From Szabonella sp046295215 (GTDB taxonomy: Bacteria > Pseudomonadota > Alphaproteobacteria > Rhodobacterales > Rhodobacteraceae): DNA of 64,000 bases. The stretch's first letter is position 1, and each line of letters begins with the position of its first letter. The stretch is taken from assembly GCA_046295215.1 (NCBI GenBank), contig JBKBNP010000015.1, positions 1-64,000 of the forward strand. The letters run 5' to 3'. The position numbers and the translations under genes are program-made. The notes below the pieces were generated by a model. It did no database searches. It had not been told where the DNA came from and was given only the letters and a program-made list of their open reading frames with translations. Below, one piece after another: positions 8,185 to 16,413 of the stretch.

Positions 8185-10692
8185 TCACGTTCCTCGGCCC
8201 GACATCAGATATGGCAGGATCAGAACGAACCCAACGGCAATGATGCCGGTCGCGGCGGTGAAGTCCTGCCATGCCCGCGTCAGGCGCAGGTCGTGGTCGC
8301 GACGTGGACCGGTGAACCCCGACCGCAGGCGGGTGAAGTTGCTTGTGACAAAAAGCGCGGCTATCCCGAGATGCAGGCAGACATAGGCCAGAAGCGCGAA
8401 ACTGGCCGCGCCATAGCCGTGGCTGCGCGGGTCGGGCAGCGCGAAGCGGATCAGCGCCACCACAGCCAGCATCGTCAGCACCAGCGACAGAGCCTGAAGC
8501 GCCAGCCAGCGCAAGACAGCGCCGCGCCGGTGCAGCGCGCCAAGCGCCGCGCGGGCCGTGACCGGACCGGCCAGCAATCCGGCCATGGCCAGCAAGGGCA
8601 GGGCAACCCCGGCCTCGATCACCTCGGTCGGCGGCCAGTTCGGGGCCGCCAGCCAAAGATAAAGCACACCGAAGACCAGCGACACGAACAGCGTGCCATC
8701 CGCGATCAGGGTGAACATCATGGCCAGAAGGGCGGGCGAGGTCGCGGCCTCCGGGTGAGGCGGGACGGCAAGGCCGAGGCCGATGGGCAAGGGGCCGTGG
8801 TCGGTCGGTTGCCCCGCATGGCGCGCGCCCCAGACAAACAGGCCCATGACCGCAAGGGAGGCGACAATCGCGACCGGATAGACTTTGAACAGCATCGCCA
8901 GCACCACGACCCCTGTCCCCACGGCCAGTATCAGCGGCAGAGAGGTCGGGCGCGGCAGGATCACGATCTGGTCCGGCTCGCCTGTGGAGACGTTGACCCC
9001 CAGCGTTTCCTGCCAGCCGTTGCGCGCAAAGCCGAGATAGCCTTGCCCCGCCGCCATCTGCCGCCCTACCGCTCCCGGGTTCAGGCGGTCGGCGCGCTCG
9101 GCCACGCGAGGCAGGCTGGCGAAGCCATAGGCTGCGGGCGGTGTCGGGGTTGCCCATTCCAGCGTTCCGGCCTGCCATGGATCGCGCCGGAAGCGCGGGC
9201 CGTGGCGGCGTTGCAGCAGGATGTCGAGGGCGATCAGCGCAAATCCCATGGTCAGGACGAAGCTGCCGACCGACGACAGCAGGTTGAGCGCCGTCCAGCC
9301 TTCATGCCCCATGTAGGTGTAGATCCGCCGCGGCATCCCGAGAAGGCCGGTCAGGTGCATGGTCAGGAAGGTGATGTTGAAGCCCGCAAAGATCATCCAG
9401 AACGCAGGCACCGACAGCCGGTGCACCGACAACCGCCCGGTGACATGCGGCATCCAGTAGTAAAGCCCGGCAAGAATGGGAAAGACGAACCCGCCAACCA
9501 GCACATAGTGAAAGTGTGCCACCACGAAGTAGCTGTCATGCGCCTGCCAGTTGAACGGCACCATTGCCAGCATCACGCCGGTCAGCCCGCCACAGACAAA
9601 GACGAAGAAGAAGCCGAAGATGTAAAGCATCGGCACGCTCCACCTCGGCCGCCCATGTGCCAGCGTCGCAAGCCATGCGAACATCTGCACCGCCGTCGGC
9701 ACCGCGACCAGTGCGGAGCCCAGCGAGAAGAACGCCAGTGCCAGATGCGGGATGCCGGTGGTGAACATGTGATGCACCCAGATCCCGAAGCTGAGGAAGG
9801 CCATCACGATGATCGAGGCGACAACGGCACGATACGCGATCAGGGGGCGCTGCGCGAAGGTCGGGATCATGGTGGACAGCGCCCCCGCGGCGGGCAGGAA
9901 GATGATGTAGACCTCGGGATGGCCGAAGAGCCAGAAGAGGTGTTGCCACAAAAGCGGGTCGCCGCCGCGTTCGGGGTCAAAGAACGGCAGGCCGAAGGCG
10001 CGCTCCATCTCCAGCAGGATCGAGCCGAGGATCAGTGGCGGAAAGCCCACGATCATCATCAGCGCGGTGACCAGGATGTACCACGCAAAGACCGGCATCC
10101 GCGTCAGCGTCATCCCCGGCGCGCGCACCTTCAGGATCGACACGGTAAGTTCCACCGCCATCGTCAGGGCCGATATCTCGACGAAGGTCACGCCCAGAAG
10201 CCAGACATCGGCGTTGATGCCGGGCGAATACACGTCGGACGACAGGGGCGTATACATGAACCAGCCCGATTGCGGCGCCACGCCTGCCAGAAGGGCCACG
10301 ATCAGGATCGTGCCGCCGAAGAGGAAACACCAATAGCCGTAGGCACTCAGCCGCGGAAACGCGAGATCGCGCGCGCCAAGCATCTTGGGCAGCATGTAAA
10401 GTGCCAGCCCCTCCAGCATCGGAATTGCAAAGAGGAACATCATGATCGTGCCGTGCATGGTGAAGATCTGGTTGTAGATCGCGGGCCCCAGAAAGGCCGA
10501 TCCCGGCGTGGCAAGCTGTGCGCGGATCAGCATGGCGAGCATGCCGCCGATGGCGAAGAACACCGCCGCCGTGACCATGAAGCGCAGGCCGACGACCGAA
10601 TGGTTCACCGCCGCCAGCCGCTGCCATCCGGGTCCGGTGGCCCAGATGCGGGTCAGTGTCTTGTGCAGGCGGATGGGGTCTTGCGCGCTCAT
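8185..10692 (-). CDS. Fused cytochrome c oxidase subunits I and III (CoxA-CoxC)
   Basis: An 835-residue membrane protein. Residues 1-530 are haem-copper oxidase subunit I: haem a ligand H80 in FTMHGTIMMF, the CuB/Tyr site H258-E260-Y262 in FGHPEVYII, H307-H308 in GIWVHHMF, and haem ligands H393 and H395 in VAHFHYVL. The GHPEVY glutamate fits an A1-type proton path. After a linker, residues about 640-835 form subunit III helices (LLAMMFTLIADGTLFVSLVFG; YVCLHLGIAALFV). Such fusions occur in caa3-type oxidases. The start overlaps the coxB stop (ATGA). Confidence 0.92.
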   Translation of the reverse strand: MSAQDPIRLHKTLTRIWATGPGWQRLAAVNHSVVGLRFMVTAAVFFAIGGMLAMLIRAQLATPGSAFLGPAIYNQIFTMHGTIMMFLFAIPMLEGLALYMLPKMLGARDLAFPRLSAYGYWCFLFGGTILIVALLAGVAPQSGWFMYTPLSSDVYSPGINADVWLLGVTFVEISALTMAVELTVSILKVRAPGMTLTRMPVFAWYILVTALMMIVGFPPLILGSILLEMERAFGLPFFDPERGGDPLLWQHLFWLFGHPEVYIIFLPAAGALSTMIPTFAQRPLIAYRAVVASIIVMAFLSFGIWVHHMFTTGIPHLALAFFSLGSALVAVPTAVQMFAWLATLAHGRPRWSVPMLYIFGFFFVFVCGGLTGVMLAMVPFNWQAHDSYFVVAHFHYVLVGGFVFPILAGLYYWMPHVTGRLSVHRLSVPAFWMIFAGFNITFLTMHLTGLLGMPRRIYTYMGHEGWTALNLLSSVGSFVLTMGFALIALDILLQRRHGPRFRRDPWQAGTLEWATPTPPAAYGFASLPRVAERADRLNPGAVGRQMAAGQGYLGFARNGWQETLGVNVSTGEPDQIVILPRPTSLPLILAVGTGVVVLAMLFKVYPVAIVASLAVMGLFVWGARHAGQPTDHGPLPIGLGLAVPPHPEAATSPALLAMMFTLIADGTLFVSLVFGVLYLWLAAPNWPPTEVIEAGVALPLLAMAGLLAGPVTARAALGALHRRGAVLRWLALQALSLVLTMLAVVALIRFALPDPRSHGYGAASFALLAYVCLHLGIAALFVTSNFTRLRSGFTGPRRDHDLRLTRAWQDFTAATGIIAVGFVLILPYLMSGRGT

Positions 10693-11381
10693 GGCGCGGC
10701 CGCAAGTGCGGGGACGGCAAGCACGGCGGCAAGATCGGCAGGATCATGCACCTGCACGTCAAAGCGCATATGGGCATGGTCGAGACCACAGAACTCGGCA
10801 CAAAGCCCCTCCAGTAGCCCCGGCGCGCCCGCGATCAGGCGCAGCACGTTCACCCGCCCCGGCACCGCATCCATCTTGCCCGCAAGGCGCGGCACCCAGA
10901 AGGAATGGATTACGTCTCGGCTGGTGATGACGATATCCACCGCCTGCCCGCTGGGCAGATGCAGGATGTCTTCGGTCTGCCCCCCGCCATGATCGGGATA
11001 GCGGAAGGTCCAGTGCCATTGCGCGGCCTCGGCCTCGATCCGGGGCACCGGGTCTGACGGCAACAGCCGCTCACCCGCGATCAGCGACACCACGACCAGC
11101 GGCGGCAGCACCAGCGCGGGCAACACCAGCCCGCCCCAGATCAGCCAATGCCGTGCCGACACCCGCGCGCCCCAATGCGGCCGCCAGACCGCAATGGCGA
11201 ACAAGCCCATCATCAGCGCCATAAGGACGCCGCTTCCCGCGATCATGGACCAGCCCAGCACCGCGAGGGAACGTGCGACCGGGCCTGCGGGTTGTAGGGT
11301 GGACAGGGGACCGTCGCAGCCGGCAAGCGACAGGGCCGCCACCCCCACCATCACGCGGCACCAGACCTGCCGCCGCCCCAA
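10689..11381 (-). CDS. coxB: Cytochrome c oxidase subunit II (CoxB), probable lipoprotein
   Basis: It carries the CuA site: the histidine in DVIHSFWVP and the C-x-E-F-C-x-x-x-H-x-x-M ligands in CAEFCGLDHAHM. Two helices near residues 45-65 and 80-105 anchor it. I chose the TTG start at 11381 because it gives MGRRQVWCRVMVGVAALSLAGC, a good lipoprotein signal with lipobox LAGC. GTG at 11354 or ATG at 11351 are alternatives that leave a very short signal. No cytochrome c domain is fused at the C-terminus, unlike many caa3 enzymes. The stop overlaps the start of the CoxA-CoxC gene. Confidence 0.85.
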   Translation of the reverse strand: MGRRQVWCRVMVGVAALSLAGCDGPLSTLQPAGPVARSLAVLGWSMIAGSGVLMALMMGLFAIAVWRPHWGARVSARHWLIWGGLVLPALVLPPLVVVSLIAGERLLPSDPVPRIEAEAAQWHWTFRYPDHGGGQTEDILHLPSGQAVDIVITSRDVIHSFWVPRLAGKMDAVPGRVNVLRLIAGAPGLLEGLCAEFCGLDHAHMRFDVQVHDPADLAAVLAVPALAAAP

Positions 11382-11396
11382 CGAAGAAAGCCCTTG

Positions 11397-11924
11397 ATGC
11401 AGCAGCGGACCGAAAAGCCCGACCCATCCGCGGAAAAGGACGACGCGAAGACCCCCATTCTCGATGCCATAGGCATGCATGACACCGGATCTGCCGTGGC
11501 CCTGATCGGGCATCCGATCCACGCGATGCTGGTGCATTTTCCCATCGCCTTTGTCGTCGGCACCCTGGGCGCAGACCTGTTGTGGTGGTTCGCGGCCGAT
11601 GTGTTCTGGCTGCGCGCCGGGGTCTGGATGGCGGGCTTTGCGTTTCTGGGCGGGATCGCCGCCGCCATCGCGGGCACTGCCGAACTCCTGTTGGTCAAGG
11701 GCATCCGCATCCGGGTGGCAAGCTGGACCCATGCGACGGCGGCAATGATGCTGATCTCGATCCTCGGTGCCAATTGGGGGTTGCGGCTGACGGGCGGCGA
11801 GGTGTTGCCGCATGGCCTTGCCCTTTCCGCCCTCGGCGTGGTCTTCGCAGGTTTTGCCGGTTGGCACGGCGGGAAACTCGTGCTGGATCATGGCGTCGGC
11901 GTCATGGTTTCACCCAAGCGGTGA
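11397..11924 (+). CDS. DUF2231 four-helix membrane protein
   Basis: The 175-residue protein (a TTG one codon earlier is also possible) has four hydrophobic segments after a charged N-terminus. The typical opening is ALIGHPIHAMLVHFPIAFVV with conserved histidines, characteristic of DUF2231. The function is unknown; members often neighbour respiratory genes. It is encoded on the strand opposite the oxidase operon, inside it. Its start is only 15 bases from the chosen coxB start, and its 3' end overlaps the CopD-like gene by 23 bases. Any promoter must lie within coxB. Confidence 0.8.
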   Translation: MQQRTEKPDPSAEKDDAKTPILDAIGMHDTGSAVALIGHPIHAMLVHFPIAFVVGTLGADLLWWFAADVFWLRAGVWMAGFAFLGGIAAAIAGTAELLLVKGIRIRVASWTHATAAMMLISILGANWGLRLTGGEVLPHGLALSALGVVFAGFAGWHGGKLVLDHGVGVMVSPKR

Positions 11925-12402
11925 CAGGGGCGAGGATCTCGGCCAGCCGTCCGGGGCGGAACAGATCGGGTGCCAGTGCCAAGGCGTCGATCTGCGGCTT
12001 CCAAAGCACCAGCAGCAGAACCCCCGACATGGTGGCAAGGGTGGCTGCGGTGATCGACAGCACGCGCGCCCCGCCGATCTTCCCCTCGACAGCAAAAACC
12101 TGCAGGATCAACAGCCCGGCCAGGACATGCAGCCCGGACAGCATGCCCACCAGCACCAGCTTGATGCTGAACCATTCGACGAATGTGGCCTGCAGGAAGA
12201 TCAGCACGGTGCCACTGGCAATGGCGACAAAGGCGGCAGGGGAGGTGATGTGAATGTAGAGCGTTCGCACCAGCCGGTGCAGCCGGTGCCGCGGTTCATC
12301 CGACAGACCGGACCGCTGCCACAGCAGGAACGGCACGACCATGAGCCCGGCCATCCAGATCGAGACCGTGGTGATGTGCAAGAGCTTGGCCATCCAGATC
12401 AT
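11902..12402 (-). CDS. CopD/HemJ-like membrane protein
   Basis: The 166-residue protein starts MIWMAKLLHITTVSIWMAGLMVVP. The early histidine followed by a W-x-x-G motif resembles CopD and the HemJ protoporphyrinogen oxidase family. About four helices follow. It overlaps the ctaG stop by four bases (ATGA), so it is translated with CtaG. A role in copper or haem supply to the oxidase fits the setting, but the exact activity cannot be told from the sequence. Confidence 0.7.
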   Translation of the reverse strand: MIWMAKLLHITTVSIWMAGLMVVPFLLWQRSGLSDEPRHRLHRLVRTLYIHITSPAAFVAIASGTVLIFLQATFVEWFSIKLVLVGMLSGLHVLAGLLILQVFAVEGKIGGARVLSITAATLATMSGVLLLVLWKPQIDALALAPDLFRPGRLAEILAPVTAWVKP

Positions 12403-13121
12403 CTAACGGCCTCGGGCGGGAACAGCCGTCCGATCACCATGAACAGGGCGGCGGCCAGATAGGGAAGTATCGCGGGCACCCACATGATGAGCCCGGCAAG
12501 TTGCTGGTCCTCCAGCGCGCTCAAGCCCCAGATTTCGGTCGTCATGGCATGGGCGGGGTAAAGCGCGCGCGGGGCAAAGGTAATGAGCGCGCCGAGAAGG
12601 CCCATCTGTGCCACCGTGCCCAGGAGGGCGGCAACACCTGCAGCGGGGTCGGCCCCGGGCCGCAGAACTTCGCGCCAGAGCATCACCGCCGAGCCCAGCA
12701 GGCTGGCCTGCATCAGCCAGTAGCCGGTCAGGGAGCCGACTGCCCAGGCATAGACACCCGGCACATGCCAGAGCCACAGAAAGGCCAGATGCATCACGAA
12801 CAGCAGGGCAAGCGGGCGCTGGCGGCCTGTCGGGAAGGCCAGCGCCAGCAGGGGGGCCACGCCCGCGATCAAGACCACATGATGCACCACCCGCGCCGAA
12901 AACAGCGCGGCACTGAGCGCGCAGAGCGGCGACAGGAAGATCACCGCCAGCAGGCCAACGCCCGCAAATCCCGCCAGCCTTGCGGCGCCTTGGCTGCATT
13001 TCCAGACGCCTGTCGCCAGCGCGCAGAGCGCCAGCATCACGAGAGGGTCAAGATTCCAGCTTGTCCACACTTCCGCCGGGATCGCCGCTGTTCCGCAATA
13101 GGCGACAGGGGGCGTGGTCAT
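12399..13121 (-). CDS. ctaG: caa3-type cytochrome c oxidase assembly factor CtaG
   Basis: The 240-residue polytopic protein has the CtaG_caa3 pattern: W-N-x-D-P near the N-terminus (WTSWNLDPLVMLAL), the LSPLCALS and ARVVHHVVLIAGVAPLLAL segments, FLWLWHVPGVY, and a C-terminal EDQQLAGLIMWVPA. It is needed for assembly of copper-containing caa3 oxidases in related systems. It is the first gene of the cluster ctaG-copD-like-[antisense DUF2231]-coxB-coxAC. No cox11, cox10 or cox15 homologue is in the window. Confidence 0.85.
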   Translation of the reverse strand: MTTPPVAYCGTAAIPAEVWTSWNLDPLVMLALCALATGVWKCSQGAARLAGFAGVGLLAVIFLSPLCALSAALFSARVVHHVVLIAGVAPLLALAFPTGRQRPLALLFVMHLAFLWLWHVPGVYAWAVGSLTGYWLMQASLLGSAVMLWREVLRPGADPAAGVAALLGTVAQMGLLGALITFAPRALYPAHAMTTEIWGLSALEDQQLAGLIMWVPAILPYLAAALFMVIGRLFPPEAVR

Positions 13122-13248
13122 GGCATTGCGACCGGTGGATTGGAACAGTCAGCATCGTTGATCGGCGCTGTTGCTTTTCGCGATCGGACCACGGCGCGCC
13201 CGCAGGGTTGCGGGGGAATGTGCCCGGCAATGGCATGCGCCACCTGCC

Positions 13249-13638
13249 TCATGACCGGAGCCCCGGCTGGCCGATTGCGGTCGGCGCGATCAAGGCCCGT
13301 TGAGACGGGTTGTGTTTCCTTTGCGTCAGGCCTGCTGCCGTCTGTGGCAACACACTGTCCCTGCGTCTGACTTCCAGCCTCGCGCGGCGCAACAGGGCAA
13401 AGAGGGCGGCAAAGCCGCAGTTCCGGTCCGCCCTGTCGCCATGTTCGGTTTGCAACCCGGGGTGCAGCAAATTGCGAAGCGCCGCGACCCTTGCAAACTC
13501 GCAGGCTGCTTCCAGCGCGACGACCAGTTTGCGCAGATCCGCCCCGCTGGCATCATGCAGGGCCTGCCGTCGCGCCCTTTGAAGAAGGGCCGAAAGATCC
13601 TGCGACGCCATGAATTCGGGTCGCGCAGTCTGATCCAT
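13249..13638 (-). CDS. Orphan 129-residue basic protein downstream of the EcfG-like sigma gene
   Basis: It starts MDQTARPEFMASQDLSALL after a very strong site (AGGAGGGGCAGGAA). It is rich in Arg, Ala and Leu with predicted helices (LRKLVVALEAACEFARVAALRNLL; FAALFALLRRARLEVRRRD) and no membrane segment. I recognise no family. It lies 22 bases after the stop of the EcfG-like sigma gene in the same direction, so it could be a partner or modulator of the sigma factor. It is clearly not a NepR or PhyR by size or motif. Confidence 0.55.
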   Translation of the reverse strand: MDQTARPEFMASQDLSALLQRARRQALHDASGADLRKLVVALEAACEFARVAALRNLLHPGLQTEHGDRADRNCGFAALFALLRRARLEVRRRDSVLPQTAAGLTQRKHNPSQRALIAPTAIGQPGLRS

Positions 13639-13660
13639 TTCCTGCCCCTCCTGTGCTGGT

Positions 13661-14233
13661 TCAGAGAGTCGCCCCCGGGCGTCTGGCAACCGCCCGGCGC
13701 ATTGCGAAGCGCGCAGGCAGGGGCGGTGCGCGATCAACCGACAGGTCGCCCTGACCGATGATGCGGTCGAGCGTGGCCCGGCTTCTGCTGACCCTGCTCT
13801 TGATCGTGCCGACGGTGCAGGCGCAAGCATCGGCCGCCTCCAGCTGCGAGAACCCGTAGACCCCCATCAGCACGAGCGGTCGACGCTGGTCGACCGGCAG
13901 CAAGGCGATGGCAGAAACCAGCTCTTTCAGCGCAACCGCATGAACCTGCCTCGGTTCCTCGAACAGGGCCTGCGCATAGACGCCATCGACATCCTCGACT
14001 TCCCGCCGGTATTTCCGCAATTCCGAAAAGAAGGTGTTGCGCAGGATCGTGAACAGCCAGGCTCGCAGATTGGTATCCTGTTGAAAGCGGTCGCGGCTCG
14101 CCCAGGCCTTCAGAAGGGTGGCCTGCACCAGATCATCCGCGCGATGTTCGTTCAAGGTCAGTTTCAGCGCACGGCGGCGCAGGGTCGGGGTCTGTTGCGG
14201 CAGAAGGATGTGGAACGGATGGCGTTTGGTCAT
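13661..14233 (-). CDS. EcfG-type (ECF15-like) RNA polymerase sigma factor
   Basis: The 190-residue protein has region 2 with HRADDLVQATLLKAWASRDRF and NLRAWLFTILRNTFFSELRKYRREV, the EcfG signature with the expected tryptophan/phenylalanine core. Region 4 is ALLPVDQRRPLVLMGVYGFSQ then CTVGTIKSRVSRSRATL. EcfG directs the alphaproteobacterial general stress response through GGAAC/CGTT promoters, several of which lie in this window. The usual partners nepR and phyR are not adjacent. A weak CGAAC-N17-GGTT sequence occurs upstream, so autoregulation is possible but unproven. Confidence 0.85.
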   Translation of the reverse strand: MTKRHPFHILLPQQTPTLRRRALKLTLNEHRADDLVQATLLKAWASRDRFQQDTNLRAWLFTILRNTFFSELRKYRREVEDVDGVYAQALFEEPRQVHAVALKELVSAIALLPVDQRRPLVLMGVYGFSQLEAADACACTVGTIKSRVSRSRATLDRIIGQGDLSVDRAPPLPARFAMRRAVARRPGATL

Positions 14234-14395
14234 GGGGAGCGTCTCGCATCTTGTCTGAGAGCCGACAGGCTGTTGCGCTGCCGTCATGCAGCGGGCGGTT
14301 TCAGATGACGGGGCATCTTGGGGTTCTGGCGTGACCGGTCGGGCAGCCCTGCAGGCGGCGATCAGAGGCAACCCTGCCCCTGATCGTCCCGTTCG

Positions 14396-14887
14396 TCAGG
14401 CTGCTGCGGCGGCGTTCAGACGCTGCTCGGCCAGTTTTGACAGGGCTTTGTCGGCGCCATATTCCTCATCCAGTGTCATTTTCAGCAGCGTTGCCGCCTG
14501 CGGATGACCAAGCTGCTTGGCCCATGCGACCAGCGTGCCATAGCGCGCGATCTCGTAATGCTCGACGGCCTGCGCGAGCGAGATCAGCGCCGCGTCCATC
14601 GTCTCGGCATCGTCGATTTCGGCCATCAGCCCTTCGGCCTCTTCGATCAGCCCGACCATGGCATCGCATTTCGCGCCGCGCGCGGGTTTGCCAAGCAGGT
14701 CGAACACCTCTTCCAGCCGGACGACCTGCTGTTCGGTCTCGTCGCGATGCGAGGACAGCGCCGCCTTGAGTTTCGCGTCGGTCGCCTTGCGCTCCATTTT
14801 CGGCAGTGCCTTCAGGATCTTGCGTTCGGCGTAGAGGATGTCCTTCAGGGTGTGGAGGAACAGATCGTCAAGGGTTTCAATCGTCAT
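14396..14887 (-). CDS. YciE/YciF-type DUF892 ferritin-like protein
   Basis: The 163-residue protein starts MTIETLDDLFLHTLKDILYAERKI, preceded by AAGGTGA. This opening, followed by conserved E/H helices (SSHRDETEQQVVRLEEVFDLL; AQAVEHYEIARYGTLVAWAKQL; LLKMTLDEEYGADKAL), is the four-helix di-iron DUF892 family. Members are stress-induced and structurally related to rubrerythrin; the reaction is unknown. It lies just upstream of the sigma gene in the same direction, in keeping with stress control. Confidence 0.85.
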   Translation of the reverse strand: MTIETLDDLFLHTLKDILYAERKILKALPKMERKATDAKLKAALSSHRDETEQQVVRLEEVFDLLGKPARGAKCDAMVGLIEEAEGLMAEIDDAETMDAALISLAQAVEHYEIARYGTLVAWAKQLGHPQAATLLKMTLDEEYGADKALSKLAEQRLNAAAAA

Positions 14888-14943
14888 GGAGTCACCTTTT
14901 ACGTTGATGGAGAGTTGCATGTGGGGGGAGGGCCGCGGGGGGT

Positions 14944-15171
14944 TCAGTGGTCCCGGCGGCTGCCGATCATGTCCCTGTCGGTCTGCCGCCGTTCCAGTGC
15001 CCCGGCAGAGGGGCGCAGATCGCCATCGAGACCGGTCCGGAAGGTCTGAATGAAGCGTTCGGCATGGGCCTTGAACTGATGCCGAAGACGCAGCGAGCGT
15101 TTCTCGCGGTGGTCTTCCAGCATTTCGGCCAATGTCTTGATGAAGACCTGGGCTTGTGAGTCGCGGGACAT
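14944..15171 (-). CDS. Hypothetical 75-residue charged protein
   Basis: It starts MSRDSQAQVFIKTLAEMLED after a near-perfect ribosome site (AGGAGGT). It is mostly charged and helical (DHREKRSLRLRHQFKAHAERFIQTF) with no membrane segment. No family is recognised. It sits between the DUF892 gene and a tiny hydrophobic ORF, all on the minus strand. Confidence 0.55.
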   Translation of the reverse strand: MSRDSQAQVFIKTLAEMLEDHREKRSLRLRHQFKAHAERFIQTFRTGLDGDLRPSAGALERRQTDRDMIGSRRDH

Positions 15172-15216
15172 GGGAAACCTCCTAAGGCGGCAGCGGAACA
15201 GGGGTCTGGCGGGGGG

Positions 15217-15288
15217 TCAAATCAGGAAGAAGATGATGAGGACGACGAGGAATGGTGCGCCGAGCAGCCAGGCGATCAGTGCGGGCAT
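15217..15288 (-). CDS. Predicted 23-residue hydrophobic membrane peptide
   Basis: The frame encodes MPALIAWLLGAPFLVVLIIF plus FLI, a single hydrophobic helix. A good AAAGGACT site precedes the ATG. Tiny frames like this are missed by standard gene callers. Its support is the ribosome site, composition, and the presence of a similar peptide gene at 16339-16413 on the other side of the neighbouring membrane-protein gene. The function is unknown. Confidence 0.5.
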   Translation of the reverse strand: MPALIAWLLGAPFLVVLIIFFLI

Positions 15289-15343
15289 GGGATAGTCCTT
15301 TCGGATTGGGGGCCTTTCAGGACCGGAGAAAAACAGCGGCGCA

Positions 15344-16312
15344 TCAGCGCCGCGCCGTCAATATGTCCAGCCCCAGCCCCTCGTCGCGATGACGCCCACC
15401 GGCGGTGGCGGCAAAGAAGGCGGCGACAGCGCCGATCAGCAGGGTGGCCGCCGCGATGAAGCCGAAGATCACGCCCGAAACCCGGGCCCGTTCAACGGCG
15501 GCAACGGCCGTGGCGCGGGCATCGTCGATCTCGGAATTGATCTCATCGACACGGGTGCGCGCCGCCATTTCATCCAGATTGCTGTTCGCCGCGACCAACT
15601 GAGCCAGATAGGTGCGGTCGCGTTCGACCATCTCACCCTCGGCGGCACTCCGCGTCAGGATGCTGGCAATCTGTTGCAGGATTGCCGGGTCGGTCGCAGC
15701 GACGCTGCCCGGGCGTTGTTGCCGGGGCTGGACCTGCGGTGTCGTGCCGGCCGTTCCGTCGGTTGCCTGCGTGGTTTCAGGCGCCTCCGGCGTGGCGGAC
15801 GCGTCCCGCAGCATGAGATTGGCAAAATAGTCAGAGCTTGCGGTTTCGCTCACAACATCGACGGCCTTGCCGACGGTGGAGGCACCGGCTGTCAGCAAGC
15901 CGCCAACGCCCAGGGTGGCCAGGATCGTGCCGGCCAGCGCGCCGGTCGCCCAGACCAGCAGTCCATGAACACCGTCCCGCGCCTCGACCTCGGGGGCAGT
16001 GGCATCCCCGGCCCGGCGGCGCATCCGCCCGGCGATATAGCCCCCGGCCCCGAAACCGGTGACCATCACCCAGGCGAACCAGATCCCTGCGGCAATGGCG
16101 AGCCATGCGGCGGAAACGCCTTCGCCCCGATAGGGCGAGGCCAGCGACAGCCCGAGCCCGGTGCCGAAACTGATGAGCAGGAAAGAGATGGCAAGGGCGA
16201 AGACACCGCCTGCCAGGATCGCGGGCCAGTCCACATAGGAGCCTTCCGCTGCGGAAGCTGTGATCACCCCGGCGGGGCGAAGTCTCGGTGGCAGGTTGTC
16301 AGACATCATCAT
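15344..16312 (-). CDS. Hypothetical membrane protein with N- and C-terminal helices
   Basis: The 322-residue protein has helices near residues 33-55 (AGGVFALAISFLLISFGTGLG), 70-95 and 120-145. A charged periplasmic or cytoplasmic segment rich in Thr/Pro/Gln then runs to a coiled region (DRTYLAQLVAANSNLDEMAA). A final helix (GFIAAATLLIGAVAAFFAAT) sits near 290-310. The layout resembles membrane proteins often labelled PhnA-like in rhizobia. No enzymatic motif is seen. It is flanked on both sides by very small hydrophobic ORFs in the same direction. Confidence 0.7.
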   Translation of the reverse strand: MMMSDNLPPRLRPAGVITASAAEGSYVDWPAILAGGVFALAISFLLISFGTGLGLSLASPYRGEGVSAAWLAIAAGIWFAWVMVTGFGAGGYIAGRMRRRAGDATAPEVEARDGVHGLLVWATGALAGTILATLGVGGLLTAGASTVGKAVDVVSETASSDYFANLMLRDASATPEAPETTQATDGTAGTTPQVQPRQQRPGSVAATDPAILQQIASILTRSAAEGEMVERDRTYLAQLVAANSNLDEMAARTRVDEINSEIDDARATAVAAVERARVSGVIFGFIAAATLLIGAVAAFFAATAGGRHRDEGLGLDILTARR

Positions 16313-16338
16313 GGTATTCCTTGGTCCGGGGCATGCGG

Positions 16339-16413
16339 TCAGCGCAGGCCGACAAAGCTGAGCAGGGCCAGCACGATGACGATCGCACCGACGATGTAGA
16401 TGATCTGAGTCAT
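16339..16413 (-). CDS. Predicted 24-residue hydrophobic membrane peptide
   Basis: It encodes MTQIIYIVGAIVIVLALLSF plus VGLR, one helix with a final arginine. AAGGGAAAAC precedes the ATG at suitable spacing. It lies 26 bases upstream of the 322-residue membrane protein gene and is probably cotranscribed with it. The function is unknown. Confidence 0.5.
   Translation of the reverse strand: MTQIIYIVGAIVIVLALLSFVGLR

Noticed and set aside
8083..10992. 969-codon plus-strand frame opposite the oxidase genes
   Set aside because: Composition is His/Arg/Gln-rich without domains. It is the antisense shadow of coxA-coxC and coxB, which have clear motifs.
11268..11293. GGAAC-N17-GGTT upstream of the DUF2231 gene
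   Set aside because: It lies within coxB coding sequence, has a mismatch and a different spacing from the five exact sites, so chance is likely.
13122..13248. GGAAC-N9-CGTT before ctaG
   Set aside because: Spacing of 9 is far too short, and the orientation is opposite to ctaG.
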